Of a stretch of 64,000 nucleotides of DNA, positions 1-9,617 are shown piece after piece. Position numbers and translations under genes: made by a program. Source of the DNA: Cellulophaga sp. HaHa_2_95 (GTDB taxonomy: Bacteria > Bacteroidota > Bacteroidia > Flavobacteriales > Flavobacteriaceae); assembly GCF_019278565.1 (NCBI RefSeq), contig NZ_CP058988.1, positions 3,348,001 through 3,412,000 on the forward strand. Direction: 5' to 3'. A model generated the notes under the pieces. It was not told the origin of the DNA, did not search any database, and saw only the letters and a list, made by a program, of their open reading frames with translations. How positions within the stretch are numbered: the stretch's first letter is position 1; every line of letters starts with the position of its first letter.

Positions 1-90
1 AATTTACACGTTCTATATACCTAAAAAATATTTTATGTATTTGAACTAAAACTTATTTTTTTAACCCAAATAAAGAAAATAGTGTAGTTC

Positions 91-200
91 ATCGAAAAAG
101 TAATCTGTAAAAAGTCCAAAATGTTTATAAGTGCGTACAAGTATTAATCGCTTGTGGTAGTTTATCGAAAAAAGCAATCTTTTTATCGATAAAGTCAATT
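91..200. repeat. Three short direct repeats upstream of the beta-helix lipoprotein gene
   Basis: Three related 16-17 base words begin ATCGA and continue A-rich to AAT: positions 91-106, 164-180 and 185-200. The first two are nearly identical (ATCGAAAAA, then AGTAATCT or AGCAATCT); the third is looser. They lie 58-167 bases before the start codon at 258, in an otherwise AT-rich leader without a recognisable gene. They could be operator sites or chance in AT-rich DNA. No clear -7 box was seen in this leader. Confidence 0.35.
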
Positions 201-257
201 TTTTAGAATATTATTGTAGCACCCAAAGCTTAAATATAGTAATAAATTGTTTAATTC

Positions 258-2270
258 ATGAAAACACCCCATTTCACCAAATGCCTAGGTTCCCTACTAA
301 CCTTTGCGTTACTAACATTTTCTTGTTCGCAAGATACGGAGACCACCTTTGCCGAGCTTGTTGTTGAAGAAACAATAGCTAGTGAAACTATCACGCCAGA
401 TGATGAAGTTACGGAGGAAGCCGCGGAACCTATTATAGATTATCAAAAAGGCACATTAATACTTAATGAAGACACAAAAGTAGCCTTAGATATTACTAAA
501 GGTGCTGAAGAAAATTCTACAAGTAAAAAAACCTATTCATTAAAAAGCATTACCCAACCTAAAAATGGTAAAACGGAAATGAATAATAATAACGAAATTG
601 TTTATTCTCCGACTGCAGACTATCATGGTGATGATAGTTTTAGCTACACTTTAAACATACAAGATTCAACAGAGACTACCGTAGAACAAGTAAATACATT
701 TAACATAACTATCACTCCCTCAAAAGATGTTGTAAATGATGTAGTTATGACTCCATATGAAACTACTAAAACAATAACTCCATTAGCCAATGACACTTTT
801 GCAGAAACTAGTAATGTTGCTATTACTGAAATTAGCTTAGCTGATAAAGGTATTGCCATATTAAACTCAGACAATACCATTAAGTATACTCCAAATAAGA
901 ATACAACTGGTGAGGATGTTATATTATACAAAACAAAACTTACGAATAGTGATGCTTCAGAGACTATTGAAAATGGAACTATAAAAATATCCATCTCCGC
1001 TAAATCTATTACGAACACACACGGGGATATATATTATGTTAATAGTACTGGAAACGACTCAAACAAAGGTGATTCCGAAGCAAATGCGTGGAAAACTTTA
1101 AGTTACGCTGCTGGTCAATCAAGCCCCGTAAAAGCCGGAGATGTAGTATATATAAAAGCCGGAACATATACCGAAAATGTAAAATTTTACAAACAAGGTA
1201 CTGAACTAAAACCTATAAAATTTGAAGGCTATCAATCAACCCCTGGAGATATTAGTACATCCTCATTTAAGTATGGAGATAACTTAGACAAATCAAAAAT
1301 GCCGCTTTTCAATGGAAATGATTCCAGTAAAAATGTCTGTTTCACAACTTATGGTTCAAAATATTTAACAGTTAAAAATTTTCAAATTACTAATTATTTA
1401 ACTGGAATTTTGGCTTCAGATTCAGAATTTCTAACTTTCGAAAACATAATAGCTGTTAATTTTGGAATAAGACAACAATCATCATATACAGGAAAGGGTG
1501 TGAAAATTGGTTCTGCAGCCAATAATATTGAACTTAAAAATAGCTTTGTTTTAAATGCAGGAGCTGAAGGAGTATTTGTGAACGGTAATTACAATAAAAT
1601 TGTCAATACAAAAGTTTATTGTGATGACAATACCAATCCAACTGATTATTATGTTGTAATTTTTGGAAATTACAACACGGTAGAGAATTCTGAAGTAAAT
1701 AGAAAAGGAGATTTAACTCATGTTGGACATGGCATACAAATCAAGGGAAGTTCTCAATATAATGAAATAAAGAATTCAACAGCATACAATACTAGTATAG
1801 GTGTTAGATGGAGAGGAGCAAAGTATAATAAAATAATAGGTTGTAAAGTGATTGGTGGTTCTGACAAAAACGGTAGCTTAATTGTTAGAGATGGGGCTAG
1901 TAATAACGAATTTTCTAATTGTAGTGTATCCAACACAAAATTTGGTATTATGTTTTATGACACTACCGAAGATTCAGGTGCTCAATACACAGGAGCAAAT
2001 AACATATTCAGCAATTGTACTTTTGAAAACAATAGACACTCTATTAGCTTTCATAAATATGATGTAAAAAGTCCTTCTTATGGAAGTACATTTCAAAATT
2101 GCACTTTTCAAAATGCTGAATATTTATTTCAAGCAGATAGAGAAAATTATTCCAATAAAATGATAACCTGCAAGGTTATTGATATTAATGAGGAAACTGA
2201 TTCCAGCGACATCGTTTATAAATTAAATTTTACTTATTCAGGGACAGAATTTACAAATACAGGTTTTTAA
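258..2270 (+). CDS. Surface lipoprotein with two Ig/cadherin-like modules and a right-handed parallel beta-helix
   Basis: The N-terminus is a lipoprotein signal with lipobox LTFSC (Cys23), followed by an acidic linker. Residues about 60-150 look like a bacterial cadherin/Ig-like module (ITQPKNGK, then YSPTADYHGDDSFSY), and 160-250 resemble a second, weaker one. From about residue 258 the YYVNSTGNDSNKG start and the AGDVVYIKAGTY motif match DUF1565-type beta-helix proteins, with Asn-rich repeats to the end. Such folds occur in polysaccharide lyases, epimerases and adhesins; I see no catalytic motif that picks one. It precedes the polysaccharide operon by 340 bases on the same strand, so a role on that glycan is possible but inferred. 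Confidence 0.75.
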   Translation: MKTPHFTKCLGSLLTFALLTFSCSQDTETTFAELVVEETIASETITPDDEVTEEAAEPIIDYQKGTLILNEDTKVALDITKGAEENSTSKKTYSLKSITQPKNGKTEMNNNNEIVYSPTADYHGDDSFSYTLNIQDSTETTVEQVNTFNITITPSKDVVNDVVMTPYETTKTITPLANDTFAETSNVAITEISLADKGIAILNSDNTIKYTPNKNTTGEDVILYKTKLTNSDASETIENGTIKISISAKSITNTHGDIYYVNSTGNDSNKGDSEANAWKTLSYAAGQSSPVKAGDVVYIKAGTYTENVKFYKQGTELKPIKFEGYQSTPGDISTSSFKYGDNLDKSKMPLFNGNDSSKNVCFTTYGSKYLTVKNFQITNYLTGILASDSEFLTFENIIAVNFGIRQQSSYTGKGVKIGSAANNIELKNSFVLNAGAEGVFVNGNYNKIVNTKVYCDDNTNPTDYYVVIFGNYNTVENSEVNRKGDLTHVGHGIQIKGSSQYNEIKNSTAYNTSIGVRWRGAKYNKIIGCKVIGGSDKNGSLIVRDGASNNEFSNCSVSNTKFGIMFYDTTEDSGAQYTGANNIFSNCTFENNRHSISFHKYDVKSPSYGSTFQNCTFQNAEYLFQADRENYSNKMITCKVIDINEETDSSDIVYKLNFTYSGTEFTNTGF

Positions 2271-2610
2271 ATAAAAATCTTTGAAATAATTTAATTTCGG
2301 TTACATTCATAACAAGCTTAGAATGTTTTTTTGATCAAAATATTGAACTTGTAAGCTCAAATATAATAATTCTTATTTCACCCTGTCCCTAAGAATTATG
2401 CCAGTAGTATGAATATTTGTCATTAATAAATATTGATTTATATGAATGATACTATTCTACAAAAAAGTTATATCCTTATTTTTAGAACTATTTCTAATTA
2501 AAAAAAATAAAATATTCACTTAAACGAATATAAAAACTATATATAGATTAATAATCGATCATCAAAAACAAATCATCATATTTGCATCGAAAATTAATTT
2601 TCTATTTTTT
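2271..2610. other. AT-rich intergenic spacer before the polysaccharide operon
   Basis: This is 340 bases between the beta-helix gene and the flippase gene. I found no open frame of note, no tRNA-like fold and no strong hairpin. A -7-like box, CATATTTG at 2577-2584, differs from TAnnTTTG at one base and lies 27 bases before the flippase ATG. It has no TTG at the usual distance upstream, so it is only a possible promoter for the operon. Confidence 0.4.
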
Positions 2611-3885
2611 ATGTTAAAATCAATCAAGGTTTTTTCAAAGTCCGAGTATTTTAAAACAATTTTGGGGCAAGTAGGTATAGTGTTAATTGCCCAATTGATA
2701 CCAATTTTATGTAGCCCATTGATTGCAAGACTTTATGGTGAAAAGGCTATTGCAGAGGTTACTGGTTTAATCTCATTAGCAAGTATACTCTTAGTATTTA
2801 ATTCTTTAAAAATGGGACAAGCTATTGTCATAGAAAAGGATGACAATAAAGCAAAGCAATTAGTTGTATTAATTGTTTTTCTTATCTCAATAATTACTTT
2901 AATAATCTCCGTAATTCTTTTTGTTTTTAAGGACTTTTTTGTTTCAAGTTTTGAAGTAAATAACGTTATCTTCTATGTGCCGATATACATCTTTTCTTTT
3001 GGTGTTTTTAGCACATTAGATTTCTGGTTCATTAGAATTAAAAAATTTAAATATAAGGCATATTCAAAAATCATCGAAGCTATTGTTTACATTGTATTTG
3101 CGTTAACTCTATATTTTTCGTACGGAAAGAATGAAATGGGCCTAGCTATAGGTAAATTATTAGGTGTTGTTTCTGCTACACTATTTCTAATTTATCTTTC
3201 ACATTTTCAAATACCTAAATTCAATTTCAATGAACTAAAAGAATTATTAACCAAGTATAAAGAATTTCCTATTCATGTGATGCCCTCCACATTCATTAAT
3301 GTTTTAAGTATTCAGATCATAATAATTTTTTTAGGTCTCTACTTTACAAAAGAGGAAGTAGGTTTTTTTGGTTTGGCTAATATGGTGATCCTTGTCCCTA
3401 CTTCATTTATAGGACAAACGATTAGTAATATATTTTTTCAAAAAATTGTAGAGGACGTAAATAGAGAAAGTTATAAAAATGTTTTTATAACTTTCAAAAA
3501 AACTGTTATATTGTTAAGTACATTTTCTTTCCCTGGCTTCTTAATTTTATATTTCTTTAGCACAGAAATATTTACTTTTGTATTTGGTGAAAACTGGAAT
3601 TTAACAGGGTTAATCGCGAAAGAACTAGCCGTAATATTTTTAATTCAGATTGTTGTAAGTCCAGTTAGTAGTACAATTTTAATACCTTTAGGAAAAGCTA
3701 AGTTAAATGCAATGTGGCAATATGGGAGGTTTGTTTTTATGCTAATCTCACTTTTAGTTATGACCTATATCATGAAATTAGATTTCTTACCTTTTGTAAA
3801 AGGATATAGCTATTGCGTCGCATTCGCTTATATAATCTATTTTATTATTGTTTATAATATAGTCAAAAAACAATCTTTAAAATAA
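2611..3885 (+). CDS. Wzx-type polysaccharide flippase
   Basis: A 424-residue, strongly hydrophobic protein with about 12 predicted membrane segments, matching the oligosaccharide flippase (Wzx/RfbX, MOP superfamily) in length and pattern. The N-terminal region (GQVGIVLIAQLIPILCSPLIARLYG) is typical of the family. The expected role is moving undecaprenyl-linked repeat units across the inner membrane. It is the first gene of an operon; the next gene starts on the base after this stop codon. Sugar specificity cannot be read from sequence. Confidence 0.88.
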   Translation: MLKSIKVFSKSEYFKTILGQVGIVLIAQLIPILCSPLIARLYGEKAIAEVTGLISLASILLVFNSLKMGQAIVIEKDDNKAKQLVVLIVFLISIITLIISVILFVFKDFFVSSFEVNNVIFYVPIYIFSFGVFSTLDFWFIRIKKFKYKAYSKIIEAIVYIVFALTLYFSYGKNEMGLAIGKLLGVVSATLFLIYLSHFQIPKFNFNELKELLTKYKEFPIHVMPSTFINVLSIQIIIIFLGLYFTKEEVGFFGLANMVILVPTSFIGQTISNIFFQKIVEDVNRESYKNVFITFKKTVILLSTFSFPGFLILYFFSTEIFTFVFGENWNLTGLIAKELAVIFLIQIVVSPVSSTILIPLGKAKLNAMWQYGRFVFMLISLLVMTYIMKLDFLPFVKGYSYCVAFAYIIYFIIVYNIVKKQSLK

Positions 3886-5046
3886 ATGGAAACTTCTCAA
3901 AATAAGAATTACCAGTCATTTATTCTTTTTTTTGCTTGGACCGCAAGTGTTATGTCTATAATCTCAAGACTATACAGTGGCATTGATTTAGTGGTAATAG
4001 CCTTATTCACTGTTCTCTTGGATATCGCAATAAATTTTAAACAGATAAAAGTTGAAATTAGATTTGATTTTTACAAATATTTATCTTTAGTACTAATCTT
4101 TTATGGATGGATATTATTCACTAATGCATATTCCGTTTCACCAACTTATAAATTCGAAAAATCCTTAACATTTATTGCAAATGTAATTTTTTTCATATAT
4201 CCCTTTTTTATAAAAAAAATTAATTTTAATCATATTATAAAATATTATACATTTTTAATTGTACCGGTAACCATATATTTCATTTATATGAAATCTATTA
4301 TTTGGTCGGTTGATTCAGAGGCAACTGAAATGTTCATGACTATCAGAAATACATATTTAGTATTCGGTATTCATATGGGCATATATTTTTTATTATTAAT
4401 ATATTTTAAAAAAAACATATTCTTAAAAATTTTAGCTTTCTTTTTACTACTAGCATGCTCTGCTCGTGGTGCATTAATATTTACCATTATAACGGCATTT
4501 ATTTATTTTTTGATAAATAATAAAATAAGAAAATTTAAAGCTAATTTAATTTTTAAATTTGCAGCATTAATAATAACTTGTTTTTCAATATATTTTCTAT
4601 TCAGCAGTAAAATAGATTCACTTTTAACCTCATCAATATCTAGATTTGATTCACTTTTAGGTGGCGAAGATGGTTCCTCATTAGAAAGAGTTCATAGATT
4701 AGAATTTGCAATTACACAACCATTTGAAAAATTATCTACATTTTTAATTGGAAATGGCATGGGAAGTTTTGGCATCTTATATGAACAGGTAGATAAAAGA
4801 TCTTACCCTCATAATATATTTGTTGAATGTCTTTTCGAATACGGCCTAATTGGCTTAATACTATTTATTTCGTTTTTTTTAGTTCTATTTAAAAATTTTT
4901 CATTAAAAAAAGATATATTTCATTTGCTATTCCTATTTGTTTTTTTTAATGCCCTAAAATCATCTTCAATAACCGATTTATGGTTGTTGTATGGTTTTGC
5001 TGGAGGAATGGTAAGTCTTAATTATAAACAAACAGAAAACATATGA
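3886..5046 (+). CDS. Wzy-type polymerase / O-antigen ligase family membrane protein
   Basis: A 386-residue integral membrane protein with roughly 10-11 hydrophobic segments. The SARGALIF stretch and the later YPHNIFVECLFEYGLIG motif are characteristic of the Wzy/WaaL C-terminal region, where a periplasmic loop carries a conserved His before a membrane helix. Position right after a Wzx flippase favours polymerase over ligase, though the two share a fold. Its ATG follows the previous stop directly and its own stop overlaps the next start by 4 bases, so translation is probably coupled. Confidence 0.82.
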   Translation: METSQNKNYQSFILFFAWTASVMSIISRLYSGIDLVVIALFTVLLDIAINFKQIKVEIRFDFYKYLSLVLIFYGWILFTNAYSVSPTYKFEKSLTFIANVIFFIYPFFIKKINFNHIIKYYTFLIVPVTIYFIYMKSIIWSVDSEATEMFMTIRNTYLVFGIHMGIYFLLLIYFKKNIFLKILAFFLLLACSARGALIFTIITAFIYFLINNKIRKFKANLIFKFAALIITCFSIYFLFSSKIDSLLTSSISRFDSLLGGEDGSSLERVHRLEFAITQPFEKLSTFLIGNGMGSFGILYEQVDKRSYPHNIFVECLFEYGLIGLILFISFFLVLFKNFSLKKDIFHLLFLFVFFNALKSSSITDLWLLYGFAGGMVSLNYKQTENI

Positions 5047-6161
5047 AATGTCTACATATATGTAACGATTTTTCTCTCACAAAGGTACATAGCAATCTCT
5101 ATAAAAATTTAGATAAATTAAATATTGAACAAATTATATACAACCCTATTAGAAAAGCGACTCCTGTAGGCAACAATTCAATAAATTTTATAAACACAAA
5201 GAGCAAAATAATTTATTCTAATGAGCTGAAAAATTATCATAGAGTTCTTTACCGTAAGAAAATTAATTTTTTAAAAAAAGATATTCTTCAAAAAGATAAT
5301 TTAGATGCTGTAAATATAATTCATGCAACGACATTATTTAGTGATGGTGGTTTAGCCTACGAACTGCATAAAGAACTAAATATCCCTTTTGTTGTAGCAA
5401 TAAGAGCTACAGACATTACTGCTTTTTTAAAATACAGGAAAGATTTAATTTCTTATGGTTTAAAAATTCTCAAGTCAGCATCTAGGCTAATTTTTATTAG
5501 TGATTCTTTAAAGTCTAATTTTTTAAATCATCCATCAATTTGCAAGATTAAAACCAGTCTGGAACATAAATGCGTAATTCAGTACAATGGTATAGATGAT
5601 TACTGGCTAGATAATATTTTTACAAAAAAAATAGATCTTCCAAATAGAATAGTTTATGTTGGACGCTTAATTCCTAGAAAAAATGTTTTAAAATTGGCTA
5701 ATGCTATTATCGAGATAAATAATGATAAAAAATTAAATCTGTCACTAGACATAATTGGAAGTGGTGGAAGTGATGAACAAAAGTTAATTGAAATTTCAAA
5801 TAGGAATCCAAGAGTTGTAAATATGATTGGGCAAGTTTCAGATAGAAATAAATTATTAGAACACTATCGGGAAAATCATATTTTTGCAATGCCTTCTCTA
5901 GGAGAAACTTTTGGGCTAGTTTACATTGAAGCACTTAGTCAGGGATTACCTCTACTTTACACTAAAAATGAAGGAATCGATAATGTTTTTGATTTTCTAA
6001 TTGGTGAAAATTCCAAAAGTAAAACTCAAGAAGAAATTAAACTAAGCTTAATTGAAATAATTGAAAATTATAACAATTATGATTTGACCCAAATAAATTT
6101 CAATCTGTTTAGATGGGATCAAATTGCTAATAAATACAAAATATTATTCGAATCAATATGA
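5043..6161 (+). CDS. Glycosyltransferase family 4, polysaccharide operon
   Basis: A 372-residue GT-B protein. The C-terminal half has the nucleotide-sugar site signature of GT4 enzymes: RIVYVGRLIPRKN near residue 205 and the EX7E motif (ETFGLVYIE) near residue 290. The N-terminal half is more divergent, with an HATTLFSDGG stretch. It should add one sugar to the lipid-linked repeat unit at the cytoplasmic membrane face; donor and linkage are unknown. It overlaps the genes on both sides by 4 bases. Confidence 0.85.
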   Translation: MKCLHICNDFSLTKVHSNLYKNLDKLNIEQIIYNPIRKATPVGNNSINFINTKSKIIYSNELKNYHRVLYRKKINFLKKDILQKDNLDAVNIIHATTLFSDGGLAYELHKELNIPFVVAIRATDITAFLKYRKDLISYGLKILKSASRLIFISDSLKSNFLNHPSICKIKTSLEHKCVIQYNGIDDYWLDNIFTKKIDLPNRIVYVGRLIPRKNVLKLANAIIEINNDKKLNLSLDIIGSGGSDEQKLIEISNRNPRVVNMIGQVSDRNKLLEHYRENHIFAMPSLGETFGLVYIEALSQGLPLLYTKNEGIDNVFDFLIGENSKSKTQEEIKLSLIEIIENYNNYDLTQINFNLFRWDQIANKYKILFESI

Positions 6162-6703
6162 GAAAAATTTATTTTTATTTCAAAAATATTTTAAGAATAC
6201 CATTAGATAAATTTAAAAAAAATAAAATTAATCTAAGCTGTAGGTTAAGTAAAAACACGCTAATATCAAGAACAAGCATTGGAAAACATACATATATTGC
6301 TTGTAATGCTGTACTTACCAATACTCAAATAGGAAATTATTGTTCTATAGCCCCTGGTGTTCAAATTGGCGGTATGCAACACTCATACTGGTGGCTAAGC
6401 ACATCAACATCTTTAAGTACCCAATGTATTTCTAATAAAAAAACAATAATTGGTAATGATGTTTGGATTGCTGCTGGATGTGTAATTAAACAAGGTGTAA
6501 CGATAGGTGACGGTGCCGTAATAGGTGCTATGTCATTTGTTAATCAAGACGTTCCAGAGAATTCAATATATTTTGGAAGCCCTGCAAAATTCTATAAAGA
6601 AAGATTAGATAAAGCCATTTTCAAAAAATTGAAAGATAGTAATTACTGGAATTTAGAAATAGCAGATGCGAAAAAAATTTTAAAAGAGATAGATACACTC
6701 TAA
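6158..6703 (+). CDS. Hexapeptide-repeat O-acyltransferase (CatB/LbH family)
   Basis: A 181-residue left-handed beta-helix transferase. Hexapeptide turns run through residues 40-150 (IGNYCSIAPGVQIGG, IGNDVWIAAGCVIKQGVTIG). A loop with GGMQHS carries the likely catalytic His, and the C-terminal YFGSPAKFYKER is typical of the xenobiotic/sugar acetyltransferase branch. It probably acetylates a sugar of the repeat unit with acetyl-CoA. The start overlaps the previous gene by 4 bases, and the next gene starts right after its stop. Confidence 0.85.
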   Translation: MRKIYFYFKNILRIPLDKFKKNKINLSCRLSKNTLISRTSIGKHTYIACNAVLTNTQIGNYCSIAPGVQIGGMQHSYWWLSTSTSLSTQCISNKKTIIGNDVWIAAGCVIKQGVTIGDGAVIGAMSFVNQDVPENSIYFGSPAKFYKERLDKAIFKKLKDSNYWNLEIADAKKILKEIDTL

Positions 6704-7894
6704 ATGAAAATATTATATATACATCAATATTTTGTAATTCCAAGCGAACCCGGAGGTACTCGTAGTTATTGGATCAGTAGGGAATTGATAAAAAATGGTC
6801 ACCAAGTAACAATGATTACCTCTACTAGAGACAAAAATCAAAAAGGAAGAGTGAATATAGATGGAATCAATGTAATCTATTTATACGTACCCTATAGTAA
6901 TAAAATGAGTATTCTCAAAAGATTGGTAGCTTTCTTAAAATTCATGTTTCTTTCTAGTTGGTATGTTATTAAATTAGAAAAACATGATCTTGCGATTGCC
7001 ACTTCCACACCATTAACTATAGGTTTCCCTGCCTTAGTTGGTAAATTATTCAGAGGGTTGCCCTATATTTTTGAAGTTCGTGATTTATGGCCAGAAGTTC
7101 CTGTTCAAATGGGAGGAGTTAAAAACAAATTTTTAATTAAAATTTTGTATTGGTTTGAAAGAACCATTTACAATAAATCATCTCACGTAATTGCCTTATC
7201 CCCTGGCATGCATGATGGTATTATAAAAGCAGGAACTCCTGAAAAAAAAGTGACTACAATTCCTAACATGTCCAAAATTGATGAATTTTGGCCTAGAGAA
7301 AAAGACACCAAATTATTAGATGAATTGGGTCTTGAAAAAGATTCATTTAAGGTAATTTATTTTGGTACTATGGGATTGGCTAACGCAGTTCCTTATATAG
7401 TTGAAGGTATTAGACACTTAAAATCTAGTAAAGATATTGAGTTTTTATTTTTAGGTGGTGGAGCTTTAGAAAATAAAATAAAGGAAATTTGTGAAAATGA
7501 AGACTTAAGCGCCGTACATTTCTATGGCAAAGTACCTATGGCTCGTTTATCTGCTATAGTGAATTTATGTGATGTCTCATTGGTTACCTTTTCTAATATC
7601 CCAATTTTAGCAACCAATTCTCCAAATAAACTTTTTGACACTTTGTCTGCTGGTAAAGCCATTATCGTAAACTCGCCAGGATGGACAAAAACAATGGTTG
7701 AAGATAATAATTGTGGCATATTCGTTAATCCAAAAAATTCAAAAGACCTAGCGAATAAAATCAACTATTTAAAGGATAATATAAAAATTTGTGATGAAAT
7801 GGGCAGGAATGCTAGAATTTTGGCGGAGACTACATTTGACAAATCTATACTTTGCGACAAGTTTGTAAGGACTGTTGAAAAAATAGAAATATAA
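6704..7894 (+). CDS. WbuB-like glycosyltransferase family 4
   Basis: A 396-residue GT-B enzyme of the WbuB-like type: N-terminal YFVIPSEPGGTRSYW, the VRDLWPEVPVQMG motif in the middle, then FLGGGALENKIKE and FYGKVP in the donor domain. WbuB-like enzymes often add an amino-deoxy sugar early in repeat-unit synthesis, but specificity here is not established. It is the second and last clear glycosyltransferase of the operon besides the initiating enzyme, which fits a short repeat unit unless others act from elsewhere. Confidence 0.87.
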   Translation: MKILYIHQYFVIPSEPGGTRSYWISRELIKNGHQVTMITSTRDKNQKGRVNIDGINVIYLYVPYSNKMSILKRLVAFLKFMFLSSWYVIKLEKHDLAIATSTPLTIGFPALVGKLFRGLPYIFEVRDLWPEVPVQMGGVKNKFLIKILYWFERTIYNKSSHVIALSPGMHDGIIKAGTPEKKVTTIPNMSKIDEFWPREKDTKLLDELGLEKDSFKVIYFGTMGLANAVPYIVEGIRHLKSSKDIEFLFLGGGALENKIKEICENEDLSAVHFYGKVPMARLSAIVNLCDVSLVTFSNIPILATNSPNKLFDTLSAGKAIIVNSPGWTKTMVEDNNCGIFVNPKNSKDLANKINYLKDNIKICDEMGRNARILAETTFDKSILCDKFVRTVEKIEI

Positions 7895-7937
7895 TTTTTC
7901 TGTATTCCTATAATTGCATCTAAATAAATTACTATTC

Positions 7938-8543
7938 ATGTACGCATTATTTTTAAAACGTATTCTCGATCTAGTCATTGCAACTATTGCTTTTGCACTA
8001 TTATTTCCTTTTTTTTTAATTATAGCTTTCATCCTATTAATAACCAACAACGGAAAACCATTTTTCTTTCATCCTAGACCAGGTAAAAATGGTATAATTT
8101 TTAAAGTAATAAAATTTAAATCAATGAATGACAAAAAGGATGAACATGGTCAGTTTTTAGATTTTCATTTGCGCGTCACTAAATTCGGGAATTTTATCCG
8201 CAAATATTCTTTAGACGAAATACCTCAGTTAATAAACGTTATAAAGGGTGATATGAGCTTAATAGGCCCTAGACCCTTATTGGTGCAATATTTGCCATTA
8301 TATAGCAAAACACAAGCTAAACGCCATAACATAAGGCCTGGAATTACAGGCTGGGCTCAAGTAAATGGAAGAAATGCCATTTCATGGGGGAAAAAATTTG
8401 AACTGGATGTATGGTATGTTAATAATATTTCTTTTTTGTTGGATATAAAAATATTATTTATGACCCTTAAAAAAGTGCTCATTAGTGAAGGTGTAAATGA
8501 AAGCGAAAATTTGAACTCTAGTGCTTTTGATGGCTCCAATTAA
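7938..8543 (+). CDS. Initiating sugar-phosphate transferase (PglC/WcaJ-type)
   Basis: This monotopic phosphoglycosyl transferase should load the first sugar phosphate onto undecaprenyl phosphate. It has one N-terminal membrane hairpin (KRILDLVIATIAF), a KFKSM motif, the SLDEIPQL segment with the catalytic Asp-Glu pair, SLIGPRP and RPGITGWAQVNGR. At about 200 residues it is the small, catalytic-domain-only form. I chose the ATG at 7938 because YALFLKRILDL is the usual N-terminus; the frame is open from a TTG at 7914, adding 8 atypical residues. It closes the plus-strand operon. Confidence 0.9.
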   Translation: MYALFLKRILDLVIATIAFALLFPFFLIIAFILLITNNGKPFFFHPRPGKNGIIFKVIKFKSMNDKKDEHGQFLDFHLRVTKFGNFIRKYSLDEIPQLINVIKGDMSLIGPRPLLVQYLPLYSKTQAKRHNIRPGITGWAQVNGRNAISWGKKFELDVWYVNNISFLLDIKILFMTLKKVLISEGVNESENLNSSAFDGSN

Positions 8544-8767
8544 AAAAGTCATTAAGTATAATCTCCGAATTACTTTTCTCTATAGTAATTCTTATAATAA
8601 TCTATAACAGCTCAATTATTTTTTGCTTTATCCCAAATACAAAATCTTATTTGGATATATACTACACAACTATTAACAATTTATTGCATGAACATTTAGG
8701 TATATCAAAAGTGAGTAACCATTATAATAGCTTACAAAAAATAAATTTTGACATTTGTAGTATATAA
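8531..8767 (+). pseudogene. Open frame without start codon, possible remnant of a small membrane protein
   Basis: Directly after the sugar transferase, a different frame stays open for about 78 codons to a TAA at 8765-8767. The predicted peptide has a hydrophobic stretch (LLFSIVILIIIYNSS) followed by a mixed tail (LLHEHLGISKVSNHY). There is no ATG, GTG or TTG in its first half. It could be the leftover end of a gene displaced when the polysaccharide locus changed, or chance. I do not recognise a family. Confidence 0.25.
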
Positions 8768-8889
8768 CAAAAATAAGGTTATTGCTATTTTTTGCGTTAC
8801 GAAATGCACTTTAGTCAATATCTCTAAGTAAACTAGCTACTTTTCACAAAAAAGCTTAAAAAAAAATATAATAGTATCTATGAATAACA
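8544..8889. other. Gap between two convergent polysaccharide gene groups
   Basis: This is 346 AT-rich bases between the convergent ends of the plus-strand operon and the PglD-like gene. Apart from the startless open frame ending at 8767, I see no gene. I found no GC-rich hairpin with a T-tract, so termination here is not obvious from sequence. Confidence 0.5.
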
Positions 8890-9591
8890 TTATAAAATCC
8901 CACGGTTTTTACTTCTTTCTTTACTAGAAAATAAGTACTCATCATTCTTTGCTCTATGTCTTATTATTTTAGCAGGACTCCCATAAGCAACAACACCATT
9001 AGGGAAATCTCTAGTGACCACTGCTCCTGCTCCTATAATGGTATTATCTCCTATCGTAATGTTCTCAATGATTGTAGCCCCAATTGAGATTGCACTACAA
9101 AAACCTAAATTAAAATTCCCGCCAATTTTCACTCCTGGAGAGATGCTAGAGAAATCTTTCAAAATAGCTTCATGACCTACACTAGCATTGGTATTTACTA
9201 TACATGAGTCTCCGATAGCAGCATCACTATTAATAATTGCGCCAGGCATCACGACAATACCATTTCCCAAAGCTACATTCTTGCCAAGAACTGCATTAGG
9301 ATGTATAGCATTAATAAATTGAAGTGTTGGACAAATTTCCTGTACTTTATGCACAATAATATTTCGAGTACAATTATCTCCTATAGCCACTATAATACCG
9401 TAAATATTGTGTTCTTTTACAAGAGCCGGAAGATCATCTTCACTCCCTAATATTGCATATTCAAATAGGAGCGTTTTTTTTGGCTTAAAGGAATCAACAA
9501 GTCCAAAAATCTCATATTGGTTTTGCTTCTCGATAATATCAATAACTACCTTAGCATGGCCTGAAGCCCCAAAAATGATGACTTTATTCAT
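8890..9591 (-). CDS. PglD/NeuD-family sugar O- or N-acyltransferase
   Basis: A 233-residue protein with the two-domain layout of PglD-like enzymes. The N-terminal Rossmann-like part (VIIFGASGHAKVVIDII) precedes a left-handed beta-helix with hexapeptide repeats (GNGIVVMPGAIIN, IGDNTIIGAGAVVTRD). NASVGHEAILKDF carries the probable catalytic His. The C-terminal AYGSPAKIIRHR is typical. It should acetylate a nucleotide-linked (amino) sugar with acetyl-CoA. It follows the PaaK-like gene by 26 bases on the minus strand, and both face the polysaccharide operon, so it probably belongs to the same glycan. Confidence 0.87.
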   Translation of the reverse strand: MNKVIIFGASGHAKVVIDIIEKQNQYEIFGLVDSFKPKKTLLFEYAILGSEDDLPALVKEHNIYGIIVAIGDNCTRNIIVHKVQEICPTLQFINAIHPNAVLGKNVALGNGIVVMPGAIINSDAAIGDSCIVNTNASVGHEAILKDFSSISPGVKIGGNFNLGFCSAISIGATIIENITIGDNTIIGAGAVVTRDFPNGVVAYGSPAKIIRHRAKNDEYLFSSKERSKNRGIL

Positions 9592-9617
9592 TCCCTATTA
9601 TTTATAAGTTAATAACT

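Noticed and set aside
7914..7937. TTG start for the sugar transferase
   Set aside because: The eight extra residues precede the usual YALFLKRILDL beginning, so the ATG at 7938 is preferred.
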